Shown: positions 1 to 11,500 of the stretch, piece after piece
Layout: each line of letters opens with the position of its first letter
How positions within the stretch are numbered: the first letter of the stretch is position 1
Source: Aaosphaeria pasadenensis
Lineage: Eukaryota > Ascomycota > Dothideomycetes > Pleosporales
Length of the DNA stretch: 64,000 bases
Direction: 5' to 3'
NCBI GenBank assembly: GCA_022813625.1
Contig: JAKLMB010000007.1
Span: 1,054,001-1,118,000, forward strand
Program-made: the position numbers and the translations under genes
The notes under the pieces: model-generated
The model's database searches: none
Seen by the model: the letters and a program-made list of their open reading frames with translations, nothing else
Told to the model about the DNA's origin: nothing

Positions 1-1166
1 GCATCCAACTCGTGTTTTTCAGATCTCTTTCACCAAAAGACTAAATCTCCAACCCCAAGAGTATTAACAGATTCAGAACTGTGCTCCGGAATAAGCATAG
101 AGCTCAACTCAAAGATATTATCAATCACAATGGTTAATGTGCGTTCCCCTCCCCCTTCTTTCAAACCGCATCCCTTGTTCCACTGAGAAGTCAGTCGAAC
201 TGAATCATTACTCCACTCCACCAGGATACCCATCACTAACACATCTCCCCGCCAGACTCGTCCCAGACGTAACCCAGCTCTGCGCCGGGCTTATCCCAGA
301 CGTGACCCTCCTCCGCGCCGGACTAGTCCCAGACTTGCAGCTGCACAGAGGCCCCAAAACTTCTACAACGAGACCAGGCTATCTCGAGAGTCCGCCAGAC
401 CCGTCATCGTCCCAGCTGGCACGCTTCCCCCACGTCATCACAAGAAGAAGCCAACCGCCGTCAAAAACGGAGGAGTAAAAAAAGCAAATGGACGCAAGAA
501 CGGACGCAAGAACGGGCGCAAGAACGGGCGCAAGAACGGGCGTAAGAACGGAGTCAAAAACGGAGTCAAGAATGGCGGCAACAGCATCAGGCACCCTACC
601 CCATTCCCATCTCCTCCTCCATCTCCTGCTCCATCTCCTCCTCCATTTCCCCCTCCATCCCCTCCTGCATCTCCTCCTCAACTTCAATTTTCAACTTGGT
701 ATTCATCTCCCTCCCCTTCTTTGCCCGAGCCCGCCACCGCTGTCGCAGTTGGACAACCTTCCTCGTCGGACCACGTTGCCCCATCGCCTCCGAACGACCC
801 CGCCACTTCTATCATTATGAAACAATCGTCCTCGGACCACAACATTCCTCCCACGCCCGCGAACGTGCCTGCGGCCCCTCATACCGTGCTTAAATCCTCT
901 CCATCCTCGCCTTCCTCTGTCTATATTAAGGCGTGTTCCTCACCAACACCTCTCGGTATCATTGGCACGGCGGGTGGCGTTGCCATGTCGCCGTCATCCT
1001 CGCCGTCGTCGGGTGAGAGTTCTCCTTCTTCCCCTCCTACACATGCGGTGAGGACTGGTGGCGGTGTTACCTGTGGTAAGTAGTACATCTGTGACCGTTG
1101 TTGAGAGTCTCATGCTAACTTGTGAGTGCTACAGATAGTGACAGTGACTCCGACCCGGATCTTTGA
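1..1166 (+). CDS. Hypothetical basic, Pro/Ser-rich low-complexity protein; 5' end uncertain
   Basis: Not recognised. Proposed exons: up to 138, 256-1075 and 1135-1166. The reading frame is open from base 1 to 138, so the gene may begin left of the window; a well-placed ATG at 130 (context CACAATGG) would give a 286-residue protein. Intron 139-255 has a GTGCGT donor, a CTAAC at 236-240 and a CCAG acceptor; intron 1076-1134 has GTAAG, CTAAC and ACAG. These joins connect an otherwise ATG-less open frame of about 820 nt and end in an acidic Ser-Asp tail. The body has an Arg/Pro-rich start, seven Gly-Arg-Lys-Asn-like units, a Pro-Pro-Ser-Pro stretch and a Ser-rich end. No domain, membrane segment or signal peptide is visible. 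It may be a disordered nucleic-acid-binding protein (inference) or a non-coding transcript with a fortuitous frame. Confidence 0.4.
493..576 (+). repeat. 12-bp tandem repeat (7 units) encoding GRKN-like units
   Basis: Seven consecutive 12-nt units of the type CGCAAGAACGGG, the last ones drifting to GTCAAAAACGGA and GTCAAGAATGGC. A single further unit lies at 460-471. The unit length is a multiple of three, so the array stays in frame with the surrounding putative exon and adds basic residues four at a time. Confidence 0.9.
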
Positions 1167-2176
1167 ATAACGAGGTAAAGGACTGGTTAGGTTGTTGTAG
1201 CATGGACAGTTGGATAGTAGGAGTGGAGGATAGTTAGAATTGATGGAGCTGTATTTAAAAGGTAAATCTGGGTTGTTTATCAATAATTAGTGTTTCATTT
1301 CGTCTAGTGGTATGCTGTGCTGGATCACTGTTTCCATGGGAGTGAATATTGGTTGAGTGTTTGCATGACCCAACTGGGCATGTACACACGTCTGTCCATT
1401 TAGTAATTGAAAATCGACATTTAAAGTGATCTGGTTAAGTATCTGCTATGCGCTCTAAGCAATAAAATGAGAAAAACTGCAAATAAAAAAAATTGGCAAA
1501 AAGAAATAGAAAAAAATGTGGTGGAAACACCCAGGTTTGAACCTGAGATGTTTCCGGAAAAAGCAGAACAGAAAACAACGCTTATTCGCAGTATCCGATG
1601 TATGACCCTTTAACATTGTGCAGGTTTCATGAAACCAAGATTGATTCCACTCCGGCCACACAAGTCGTGGAAAAGCTAAAGCTAGTTCGATATAGGGACC
1701 GACCTGCGCTAGAGCCTCGGACTCCTTGAAAGTGCTTGCAAATTAAGGCCTTTATATAGGCCAAAAAGGTTAAGGTGAAGGTGAGAGAAGACACCCCATT
1801 GGCTCATTGGCCCCAACGTCCTGACACCTTTACCAAACAACATGTGTAGTCACTTCACTGTTGAGCACTGATCAATCAGTTTTACGTTTGCATAGACTCG
1901 TGTTGTATAACATGGAGCCGGGCCTCAACGAATCAAAGCTTTGGAATGGTAGTATATAAGTCGGTGAGCCCAAGGGCGTTTGGCATAGTGCCTGTCCATC
2001 ACGCGTAAGATAGTCTTGCGGTGTATTTATGCAAGGGATCGGTCTCTCAGTAATAGTAACGGTGAGCATTGAGTGAGTCAAGTGGTCTCGATTGGGTATA
2101 TATTCTGTACCAGATCCCATGACGCATCAAAATGCTTCACATTTACTGATTGAAGGTCCAGGAATCTCCCAGTCTC
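1167..2176. other. Intergenic region with a tRNA-like hairpin
   Basis: No supportable gene. It contains an imperfect inverted repeat at 1523-1555, described separately, and AT-rich DNA. Short minus-strand frames here have no recognisable content. Confidence 0.6.
1523..1555 (-). repeat. Inverted repeat resembling a tRNA acceptor plus T-arm, with B-box-like core
   Basis: GGAAACA (1523-1529) pairs with TGTTTCC (1549-1555), and the inner CAGGTT/AACCTG (1532-1537, 1540-1545) forms a second stem. On the minus strand the core reads GGTTCAAACCT, close to a Pol III B box. An A-box-like TGGCCGGAGTGG lies upstream at 1647-1658, and a T7 run follows (A7 at 1510-1516 on the plus strand). No complete cloverleaf could be folded, so this is a tRNA relic, a SINE-like Pol III element or chance. 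Confidence 0.35.
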
Positions 2177-2183
2177 TATAAAT
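2177..2183 (+). promoter_or_regulatory. TATA box candidate of the secreted cysteine-rich gene
   Basis: TATAAAT lies 135-141 nt upstream of the start codon at 2318, with no other gene between. Position and sequence fit a core promoter, but the transcription start is not known. Confidence 0.45.
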
Positions 2184-2317
2184 GCTGTCCGCCTAGTGAT
2201 CAAGTCGTCTCTCTATTTCTCCCACATCTTGATATACTTGGAAGTCTTAACACTTATCCAGATCTATATCAATTCTTTTGCATCATTATAGTCATATAAT
2301 ACCCTATTCTGAGCTCG

Positions 2318-3067
2318 ATGCGTTTCTTTAAGCTCGGCTTTGTCGCTATGGCGATACCTATTATCGTCTCTGCAGCTGCGATATCTGCCAGTGGTCTGCC
2401 GGCCGATGTCCTTGGCGGCGAGGTCACCGACATTATGAAGGACCGCTGCCAGCCGGAGTGTGAACCGGGACTTCTAAGATGCGTTCGCGTAAGTTTCGTA
2501 TTCCAGCATTGCCATCTGTAGACATCCGACACTGAACATTATGCACAGCAGATAGGATTCACCGGCCTTTGCCACACTCTCTGGTGCACGCACAGATCCC
2601 GAGCTGTAAGGCTTCGAAATTCTCTCACTTGTGCGTTTAGCATATTAAGTTCTGATCCATTGCTAGTGTGGCGGCTGCTTCTCCTGCAAGCACAAGCTTA
2701 CTCCGCCCGCGCGGGTTGAGGCTCAGGTCAAGGCCCAAGCCGTTCCTAAGGCCCTAGAGGGCGACAATGAGGGTTCGTCCTCGAACATCAGCGCTCAGAG
2801 TTTCGAGGTCGAAGCTAGGGCGCAGGATGAAGAAGTGGACCCCGATGTCGACCAGAACTACTTCAACAACTGCAACAAGCAGTGGAGAAAGTGCACCAAA
2901 GCATTCGCCTATGACTGGAATCTCTGCAAGGAGAGACTTTGCCCCGCCATAGTAAGTTCTTACTGTTTATATATATATCAAAGATTTCCCTAATATTGTG
3001 ATAGTGCAAGAAGGACAAGAGCATCTGTGGTCACTTTCTCGCACAGCCGGATGCCCTTGAGGGGTAG
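2318..3067 (+). CDS. Small secreted cysteine-rich protein (candidate effector)
   Basis: Four exons (2318-2488, 2549-2605, 2667-2951, 3005-3067), all joined in phase 0, encode about 191 residues. Residues 1-24 form a signal peptide: basic start, hydrophobic core FVAMAIPIIVSAA, then small residues. The mature part holds 14 cysteines, including a CxxCxxC cluster at the start of exon 3 and paired C-x(n)-C spacings. Cysteine-rich segments in exons 1-3 and at the C-terminus flank an acidic, Ala/Gln-rich middle. An even cysteine number and no membrane segment suggest a disulfide-bonded extracellular protein. No known family was recognised; effector, antimicrobial or wall-associated roles are all possible. 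The acceptor of intron 1 could also be 3 nt later (2551), which would drop one Gln. All introns have GTAAG donors. Confidence 0.8.
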
Positions 3068-3528
3068 AGAAGACAATGAAGGGTTGAGAAATATAGAAGG
3101 GAGCAATCGGACAGGATATCCCGTCAGATGCTGGCTCTAGAGGACCGACCCTCATGAATACTGCTTTTTCAGTTCACATGCTGTTACTGCAATCTATATC
3201 ATAGGCTCAAAATATAAATTGGGGCTGCTCTATCTGTAGTTATCCTTACCATCGATTGCGGAACAGTATAGAAAGATTGTTGGGTCGTGTGAATATGTGT
3301 AGCCATTGGATAAGGTATGGGTTAGATGATGTTCGATGCTTAAGCTGATGAGACGTTTTCTCCTACACTCTTGTCACATTATCATGGGAAGTTCTAGGCT
3401 CAATCATGAACAGTCATTGCTTTGTCTTCATGTTCATTCGACTCGATAGTGCGAATGATCATTGAATTCATTGTACATATGATACATTATACTACAGCAT
3501 CAAACGCCCTCCGTACGAAGTTGCCATA
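3068..3528. other. Convergent 3' intergenic region
   Basis: Lies between the ends of the secreted-protein gene (plus) and the mL49 gene (minus). It should hold both 3' UTRs. No ORF or RNA gene was seen. Confidence 0.6.
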
Positions 3529-4294
3529 TCACATGACTCTTAACTCTAAGAACTTTAGGACTTCGGCCCTGTGATGTCCCTTAATCGTCACATGTTTTGT
3601 CAATTGGTTGATTTTGACATCCTCATCCTTCTTTCCTAACAGCACGCGGAGCTCGTCCCTCAACGCCGAGCGGTCGCCGGTAATCTTGCGTATCGTCGTC
3701 AAATGCAGGTTCCCGCCGCGCTTGTAGTCCTGGTATACAGGTAGATTGCCGCTTTTTGATCGCTCAACGTGGTACTTCGCGGGTGGAAGTTCTAATGTAG
3801 TAGTGCTTTGAGGTGTGGATGTGGCTTTGTTCTCTTTGACCGTCTTGGAGGTTTGCGCTTTCGACTTGGATATCTGAGCGATGTTGGAGGCTGCGGCTTG
3901 TCCCGAAGAAATAGGTACTGAGTCGGCCTGGGCCGTCGTTTGTGAGGGATTCGTGTGGTCTGATGGGAGGACTGGTTTTGGAGCTGGGGCTTGCGCGCTG
4001 TCGCCATCCGTTAAGGCTTCAGCTGCTGCAAGATCGGCCGCTCGTGCGGCGTCCTTGGGCGATGATGGCGGAGGAGGGGCTTTGGTCGAGGGGCTTTTCG
4101 CAGGCGTAGCTGGTTCTATAGGGTATTAGCCATTGATTTAGTATTTGAACTTGCTGCTGGAAGCGCAAGGAACGGTGTATACCCTCAGCGTTGAAGCGTG
4201 CGGCACTCGAGAAGCGCATCATTGGTCGAAAGATGCCACTTCTGGGTGCCACTGCGGGCCTCAAAAAGGCCATAATTGGTTGGATGCGAGACAT
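3529..4294 (-). CDS. Mitochondrial large-subunit ribosomal protein mL49 (IMG2 family)
   Basis: Two exons (4294-4183 and 4115-3529, intron of 67 nt with GTATAC donor and TATAG acceptor) encode 232 residues. The N-terminus (start at 4294, then Arg-rich and Ser-rich, including MMRFSSAARF) looks like a mitochondrial targeting sequence. A Pro/Ala/Ser-rich linker of roughly 100 residues follows. The C-terminal 85 residues match the IMG2/mL49 fold: motifs YHVERSKSGNLPVYQDYK, GGNLHLTTIRKI.GD and a final HVTIKGHH segment. The protein acts in the mitoribosome central protuberance region (family knowledge). It is transcribed away from eIF3e across about 360 bp, so the two translation genes may share a promoter region. 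Confidence 0.88.
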
Positions 4295-4653
4295 TGCACA
4301 ACTCAATTCCCTGAAGATGAGTAAAGGCTAAGGATTGAGTGTAAAATGGTGACGTTGATCGGGTTGCAGTGAATGCAAAGCTTTTGGTCGGAGGTTGCAA
4401 CTGTAACTCAGTCAGTCGTACCAAAACCTACCGACACAATACTTCAACACCAAACTTTTAGCGTGGAACAGGGGTCCTCGCTACGCACAGTCATTTTTCA
4501 TTGCCCACCTCAACCCCACCGCGAAACTCGCGAATTCCGCCCGCTGCCTCACGACAAATCCATCTGCTCCTCCGCAGCACCTCGAGTACGCGCTCCTCTT
4601 CGCCGGCCGCATTTCGAATCGCGATAAGGAACCCAACCGTGGGATTTACCATC
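4295..4653. promoter_or_regulatory. Divergent promoter region of mL49 and eIF3e
   Basis: 359 bp between the two start codons, holding both 5' UTRs. It is pyrimidine-rich near the eIF3e start. No specific factor site could be assigned. Confidence 0.5.
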
Positions 4654-6079
4654 ATGGCCGACTCTGCGACCGACGGCGGCATCGCCGAAAAATACAGTCT
4701 CCTCCCAAAACTCATGCCACATCTCGATCGCCAGCTCATCTACCCTCTCCTCAATTTCCCCGATGACGAGAATGTCGAGAAGCCTTTGTCGCAGAAGAAG
4801 CTTCTCCTCGAGCTCCTCAAGCCAACCAACATGACAGATTTCGTGGGCGAGCTGCACCGTGAAGTGCACGGCTTGAGCGAGGTACCGGACGAGTACAGGC
4901 AGAAGCGGGAGCAGGTCTTCAAGAGGAGGGATCAGTTGGAGGAGGAAACAGCGAAGATCTCAGGTCTTTTGGATGACGAGAACGTGGTTACAAACCTCAG
5001 GAGTGACAAGGTGCAGAACTTGCAGTACCTGAAGGAGAACCACGGCGTCACTGTGGAGATGGTGAACCAGCTCTATGAGCTTGGTCAGTTCAAATACAGC
5101 TATGGTGATTACGGCCATGCCTCAGAGCTTTTGTACCGATTCCGTGTTTTGGTATGTTCGATCGGCGTTATAACTTCTTGCTTGGCGCCATACTAACAAT
5201 CACAGTCAACCGATAACGACAAGACCCACGAGGCCACCTGGGGAAAGCTCGCTTGCGAAATTCTCTCCGCAAACTGGGAAGATGCCATTGAGGAGATCAA
5301 CAAGATCAAGGAGTCCATCGACACCCGCCTCTTCAACAACCCCCTCGCCCAACTCCAGCACCGCACTTGGTTGATCCACTGGTCGCTCTTCCCTCTCTTC
5401 AACTACGAACAGGCCCGTGAGACCCTCACCGAGCTTTTCTTCTCCGCCCCATACATCAACACTATCCAAACAAACTGCCCCTGGATCCTCCGTTACCTCG
5501 CCGCAGCCGTTATCACCGGACGAAACCGCGGATCTGCCGGTCGCAACACCAGCAGCTACCAGAAGCAAGTCAAGGATCTTGTTCGTATTGTCAGACAAGA
5601 AGGTTACGAATACAGCGATCCTGTGACAGACTTCATCAAGGCGTTGTACATCGACTTTGATTTTGAGGAGGCGCAAAAGAAGCTCGGCGAGACGGAGGAA
5701 ATCCTCAGAAATGACTTCTTCTTGCTCCACTCTGCAGACGCATTCATTGATTCCGCAAGACATTTGATCTCCGAGTCTTACTGCAAGATTCATCAAAGGA
5801 TCGACATCAAGTAAGCCCCCTTGACCCTGATTGATCAGTTATATCAGTTACTAACAGGCGTTCAGGGACCTCTCTACCCGTCTCGGCCTCTCCCAAGATG
5901 AGGGTGAGAAATGGATTGTTAACCTCATCCGTGACACCCGCGTCGACGCAAAGATTGACTACCAGGCCGGTACGGTAGTCATGAACCACCCCCCGCAATC
6001 CGTCTACCAGCAAGTTATTGAGCGAACGAAGGGTGGCTTCTTCAGGACACAAGTCCTTAGTGCTGCCGTGGCGAAATGA
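4654..6079 (+). CDS. int6: Eukaryotic translation initiation factor 3 subunit E (eIF3e/Int6)
   Basis: Three exons (4654-5151, 5206-5810, 5866-6079) encode 438 residues, the usual length for fungal eIF3e. The start has an ideal context (ATCATGG) although the frame is open upstream. The N-terminal helical domain (eIF3_N, about residues 5-140) contains HLDRQLIYPLLNF and the long QREQ/EEET helix. Helical repeats follow, and a C-terminal PCI domain (about 250-400) contains KWIVNLIRDTRVDAKID and the conserved end FFRTQVLSAAVAK. It is a scaffold subunit of eIF3, linking the 40S subunit to mRNA recruitment. Introns are 54 and 55 nt with CTAAC branch sites. The symbol int6 is the common fungal name. 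Confidence 0.95.
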
Positions 6080-7212
6080 GTTTATGACTAGAGTATTTGG
6101 GAGAGTTTCTACTACGCGGTTTATGCTGCTTCTGGGGATGATGTTTGGTCTAGGAGCAAGGATTCGGTGGAAATACTTCGAGGAAGTTGAAAAAGGTTTA
6201 TGCGGCTAAGGGATCCCTGGAGAAAAAGAAGGCATAGTGCATATCCAGGCGTCTAATTACGACTCTCCGATTTTTCAGCTCAGATTTATAGGCCGGGGGC
6301 TCGCGTGGCTTCCTTGGGTGATGATGCTGTATTCATAGACGCAAAAATAAGGGCGCCTCTTACAGGATAGAGTCAGATGTAGTGGAAGAATATTAAGCAC
6401 ATTTCAAATCCAATGAAGGCGCGTTTTGACCTGTTAGCGGTTTCTGGTTTGATTTCGAGAGAAATGGAAACGGCCTCAAAGCATTGCTTACGAATATCCA
6501 GCTTCACCAAGGAAATGCCTTGTAGGCCAATGGAACAGTCACATATGGACGAATATGACAGCCCGTGGCGGTTTACTCTGCAAAACCAATATTAAATGCA
6601 CATGTTCAAAAGAACTTTGCAGCCTCGGAAGGTGATTGTTCGAATCAATCGCCTTCCAGAAACTCACAGGTGACGCTCAACCATAGCCTCTCTCCATGCT
6701 GCTAGCACGTACTCGATAGACTTGCCACTTGAAACTTAATCAATTGTTGGAATACTCTTGTATATTTCTAATCGCTACTCTAATGATATTGTCTAATTTC
6801 ACTTGCAGACAGGATAATTTTCCGCACAATGATGAGCACTAACCAATTTGCCGAAATGCTCTACTAAGCTTTCCCCGACGCGAAACTAGCCACTCAAGCG
6901 AACTTCTTCGAGCGACGATTACTGATTTAAGATCTCCTCCGTGATAATGATTCGTCAGGAGTCACACTTCAAGGCCGACTGCCGATTTAGCGGCATAGAT
7001 GCCGCCCCAAACTGGAGCAATTACCACATGTTGGGGTAGGTTTTGCGTCCTTACCTGCGGACAATGTTATAGTGTGAACACCCGCGTAAGTTTCAGATGA
7101 ATATTAAAGATCTACTTTGTCCGATCGTTCTAAGATTTATGGATACTATCAAAGGACTTCTTTCCCTGTCTTTGCCTTTCCTTACTGAGTACTCAATCTT
7201 GGATTTTTCAAA
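6080..7212. other. Intergenic region
   Basis: Holds the 3' UTR of eIF3e and the promoter of the MFS gene. No gene is supported. The only structure noted is a perfect-looking inverted repeat at 6627-6657. Confidence 0.6.
6627..6657. repeat. Inverted repeat with TTCGAA centre
   Basis: GGAAGGT-GATTG (6627-6638) pairs with CAATC-GCCTTCC (6646-6657), 12 bp with a single T-G pair, around a TTCGAAT loop. The layout resembles a tRNA acceptor-plus-T-arm minihelix, but no other tRNA part is nearby, so it is probably a simple hairpin or palindromic factor site. Confidence 0.6.
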
Positions 7213-8597
7213 ATGGCCCCAATGCTTTCCTCTGTTCCACAAGTCACCGCCCCGGAAATAGGGTTGACCACGGACAAAAACATTGCTTTTGACTCAACCC
7301 CTTCTAAAAAAGAAGCTTCCGTTGCTGATACAACAATATCACCACCTCCCGATGGGGGACTGAAAGCATGGACTCAAGTACTCATGGGCCACCTCGTCCT
7401 GATTAACACCTGGGGGTACTTGACATCGTTCGGCTTATTCCAGTCGTATTACACAACCGCCCTGAATTCGACACCTTCGGCCGTGAGTTGGATTGGATCT
7501 GTTCAGATCTTTTGTGTTTACATTATCGGCGCTTTTTCTGGTAGGGCACTCGATGCAGGTCAATACCGTCCGATCCTCATCGTGGGGTCGCTTCTGCAAC
7601 TCATCGGCATTTTCATGACATCTCTCTCCACCAAGTACTGGCATCTTTTTCTTGCCCAAGGTGTATGCAAAGGACTTGGAGACGGACTGCTCTTCTGTCC
7701 TACGGTGTCGTTAGTGGCCACTTATTTCTCGACTAAACGGGTTTTAGCCATGTCGTGTACCGCATCAGGGGCTGCTACGGGAGGAATCATCTTCCCGATC
7801 ATCGCTCGACAGCTACTACCAACCATCGGTTTTGGGTGGACAGTGCGGGTGATGGGGTTTGTAGTATTGTTCAATGCTATCATCGTCGTTTCTATCGCAC
7901 GAGTACGTCTGCCACCACGCAAGACCGGACCATTAGTTGAATTGGCCGCATTCCGCGAACCATCATATACTTTGTTTTGCATCGGCATGTTCTTCAACTT
8001 GTGGGCCGTTTACTATGCATACTTTTACGTGAGTCTCGGTCATATTTCGTATACTTCTAGAGTTCATCTAACAGGTCATAATAGATAAGTTCATTCGGAA
8101 AAGATATCATCGGCGTCTCATCATCGACTTCCATAGTCCTACTCCTTGTCATGAACGCGATCGGAATACCAGGACGTCTCATCCCCGCCCTCATCGCCGA
8201 CTACTTCCTCGGCCCCGTCAACACCATCGTCATCGTCTCCCTCTTCGCTGGCACCTTATTCTTCTGCTGGGCCGCGATCTCCAACGTTGGATCCCTCTAT
8301 GCCTTCTGCATCCTCTACGGCTTCTTTGGCGCAGGAATTCAATCCCTCTTCCCGGCCTCATGCGTCAGTCTAACGAGCGACCCGCAAAAGATCGGCGTGA
8401 GGACGGGCATGGTGTTCACCGTGATGTCGATACCAAGTTTGACTGGGCCGCCCATTGCTGGTGCGCTTATCGAGTCTCGTGGTGGGAGCTTCTTGTATGC
8501 CCAGATGTTTGGTGGGGCCGCTTTTATGGGCGGCATGTTGACGCTGATGTCTGCGAGGGTGGCGAAGACGGGTTGGGTTTGGAGAAAGAGGATGTAG
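7213..8597 (+). CDS. MFS transporter, monocarboxylate-transporter-like
   Basis: Two exons (7213-8028, 8085-8597; intron 56 nt, GTGAGT) encode 442 residues. A hydrophilic N-terminal tail of about 50 residues contains PPPDGGLKAW, the PDGG-W motif that starts the first helix in fungal monocarboxylate/MCH-type MFS proteins. About 12 membrane segments follow, with the loop 2-3 region SGRALDAGQYRP and the second half starting near GRLIPALIADYFLGP. Family members move monocarboxylates, riboflavin or unknown organic anions; the substrate cannot be read from sequence. It stands alone, with eIF3e upstream and a long gene-free stretch downstream, so there is no cluster context for its substrate. Confidence 0.88.
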
Positions 8598-11500
8598 ATG
8601 CAGTGGAGAGGGGAGGTGAATGATACCAGATAGACTATAATAGATTTAGAACCTAAGTAATAATATCTTTGCATTAATACTGATTATCTAATGTCCCTGT
8701 TATGCAGTACACAGTTTGAACGTTTTGTGAAATAGCTTGTCCTAATTTGCTCTTGTGTGTATCGATTCATGTCCTACCATGTCTGAGAAATTAGTGAAAT
8801 GATGCTATAACAGGTCTTATTTTGATCTTCTGACCACTTCCCCGTACAATGTTCGACTCAGCGAGAAGCTGAGGTTCTTCTCGTAATCCCGAGGAGGATA
8901 GAATATGTTGAATCTGAATCAGAATCACAGTGCACCTGTCGGAATCGTTTCGTCGTTTGGCCAAATCAGTCCCAATCAAACCTCGCGTGGTTATTGTGTA
9001 GCACGAGAAGTTCCACACGTGCAGCTGAAAAGCCATGATTTTGCAGATCTCTATGGTCCCGAGGATATTGGGGCACCACCACGTAATGCTTTCCGAGACC
9101 TTCAGAAGAGTGGTTGGGATGGCTTCGAACCTTCGAAACATCACGTACAGCTACATTCAGAGGTCGGGCCTGCCCTTGGCCATGTTTTGATGGAAATTGG
9201 AAATCATATCGTGGATCTATGGAGTTTGGAAAACAACCTAAACTGATAGGATGATGTAATGCAACCATGACGGTGCAATCAAAACGATGCGCATTCGAAA
9301 CTCCGTGATGTGTAGTGAGCAACGCCACCGTACATCCGTGAGCCGCTCACCTGACGCTGACCTTCGGCCAGCTGCCAGATCAATGTTGAAGATCAATAGT
9401 TGTATCCGGTACGTTCAAGTCATTTGAAAGTCGCTGTGTGTCATCAGCATGCACGCTGCCTACACAAACCTGCGCTACACGAGTATATCAGAGTTGGCAT
9501 AGTAGTATATCTCCGGAGCTGCTACTTCACCATGCCCACTATCTCTTCAACTTGACCACGCGTATCTCGTGCGGGTTACCGTGCCGGACTGTAGGTCATG
9601 AACAAACTGGCGGTGACACTATTGGGCACATGCGGTGCATTCCGATCTGTCTGAGCTGCTCTTCAGCGTAATTTTCTATACTGAGTCATTGTCTAGACTT
9701 TCAAGCCATGTCTCATAGCTCCTTGGTTGTTATGTAGAATGAGAACAGACTTGAGAGCTGCGATACCTATTGAAGTGGAAGTGCAGATCGAAAGCTTCAT
9801 AGTCACTGCGGTGTCGAAGAAGAGAAAGCATTATAGAGCTACTTCCAACATCACGAGTAGGAAGTCAAGAATACGTACCTAGATCAAGTCTCCGACAGGT
9901 CTGGCATGGCATGCTCAAATGAAGAATAGCGTTCCTTTTCGCGTGGTGTTCCAGGACACAGAGTGAATGGCTTAATACGGACGCTCTCGACAAAACAATG
10001 TTTATGGCATGCTGGAACATACGAATTACCTATCTGCGCGAGATTAGCTTGAATGTGTCAATGCCAATTCCTTGATGCAGACCTCCCAGGTCCGAAAGCT
10101 GTCTTCTTATGGAAAATGATCAATTAGTGGCTGCATAAAGGCTGAGCTGCATGTAGCCGTCCGCTTGAGTACGGAGGAGTTGTGCAACACGACAAGTTAC
10201 CCGTAGGAGCTGATAGAATCGGGTTTGACTCCGCGAGACAACGCTGAACCGTCTAAATTCATTTCATAGAGAACGGTGTGATCCCCGATAACCCACAGAT
10301 GCTTTCCTCAAACAATGCGCATGATCCCGCGTAAACGTAAACGCAACTTCAAAGAACTAAGAGACTCCCGTGTCGAACGTTCCCCGTTCCCCGTCCCCCA
10401 TTCGCCTTTAGCGAATGCGACTTATTGCATTGCATAGAAACGTGAGGGCTAGAACGCCGTGCATTTATTGGTTGTTGGGACAGCAGAATACGTTGACGGT
10501 AAGCTCCATGCGAGAAGGAGAGAGGCGCGTTTGATAGCAATTGGTTCCTAGGGTAAGACCGTATTTTGGTACGGGATTTCGAGCAGCATGTTGAAGAATC
10601 TATAATTAAATAATACGGTAAAGTGAACCATGCTCCAATTAGCTGCAATTGAACCAACACATTGGTGCCCCCCGATCGACTGGACTTGTTCGCACATTGT
10701 ATCTTTCTCGACCGTGGGGGCAGTGTCTGTCCCGAAGGCCAATGTATCCACGGCGTACCGCCAAATCTGCATGGTAATTTCACTTGAACTGAAGCAAGGG
10801 TCTGTATATTATGGTATGTCTAACTACTTTCATATTTTACGAGGCTGATACCCGTATAGTACTACGACCAAGTGGAAGACTCCAAGCAAGCATTCGGAGT
10901 TTGGTTCCCGCTTCCGCATCGTTCAGGTGGGGTAAAGCTAAGGCGTTGCTGAGTGGTTACGGCACACCCCACTGAGCGGCAGATGCTCATGCACATGAAT
11001 TCGAAGAGAGCGGCTACAAAATACCGGTGGCGAATAACCAGAACATCCCTACATTTTGATTTCTAAGATGAGCAGGCTGCGGAAGACCGCGGTTGTTCTC
11101 GGCGGCTTGCCTAGATGCATCAAGTAAGGGTCTCCGATATATTCAATCAGCTTTAGCATGAGGCGCAAAGCCTTTGTTTCGCGCAAGGCTGTGTATGGTA
11201 AAGACAGAATCCGAGCGTGAAATTGCATGTAGACCCTGAATGGCAGTGGTTCGTTGCAGCATAAGGAAGTTGCATTGCCTCGTGAAGGACTGGTCAAATT
11301 GATGTTTTCTCCTTCTTTAGAACATGGCTTGCGCCATTTCACATCTTAGGTACATACATATCTGCCAGATTGTGAGAACGCGGGGTGAGACTGCCGCTAT
11401 GTGGTGCAGGCATGCAGTACGGAGTAGAATACAAACCACCAAATTTATCTATCCAATTTGATCTTCAGAGAACTTCTTCTTTCACATGCGATGATCTGTC

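Noticed and set aside
6080..6236. Possible longer C-terminus of eIF3e (frame ending in a Lys-rich stretch near 6236)
   Set aside because: The TGA at 6077 directly follows the conserved eIF3e ending, and no splice donor lies before it that would keep that ending.
8791..9328. Opposed open frames of about 115-120 residues after the MFS gene
   Set aside because: No domain content, no Kozak context, and mutual overlap on both strands.
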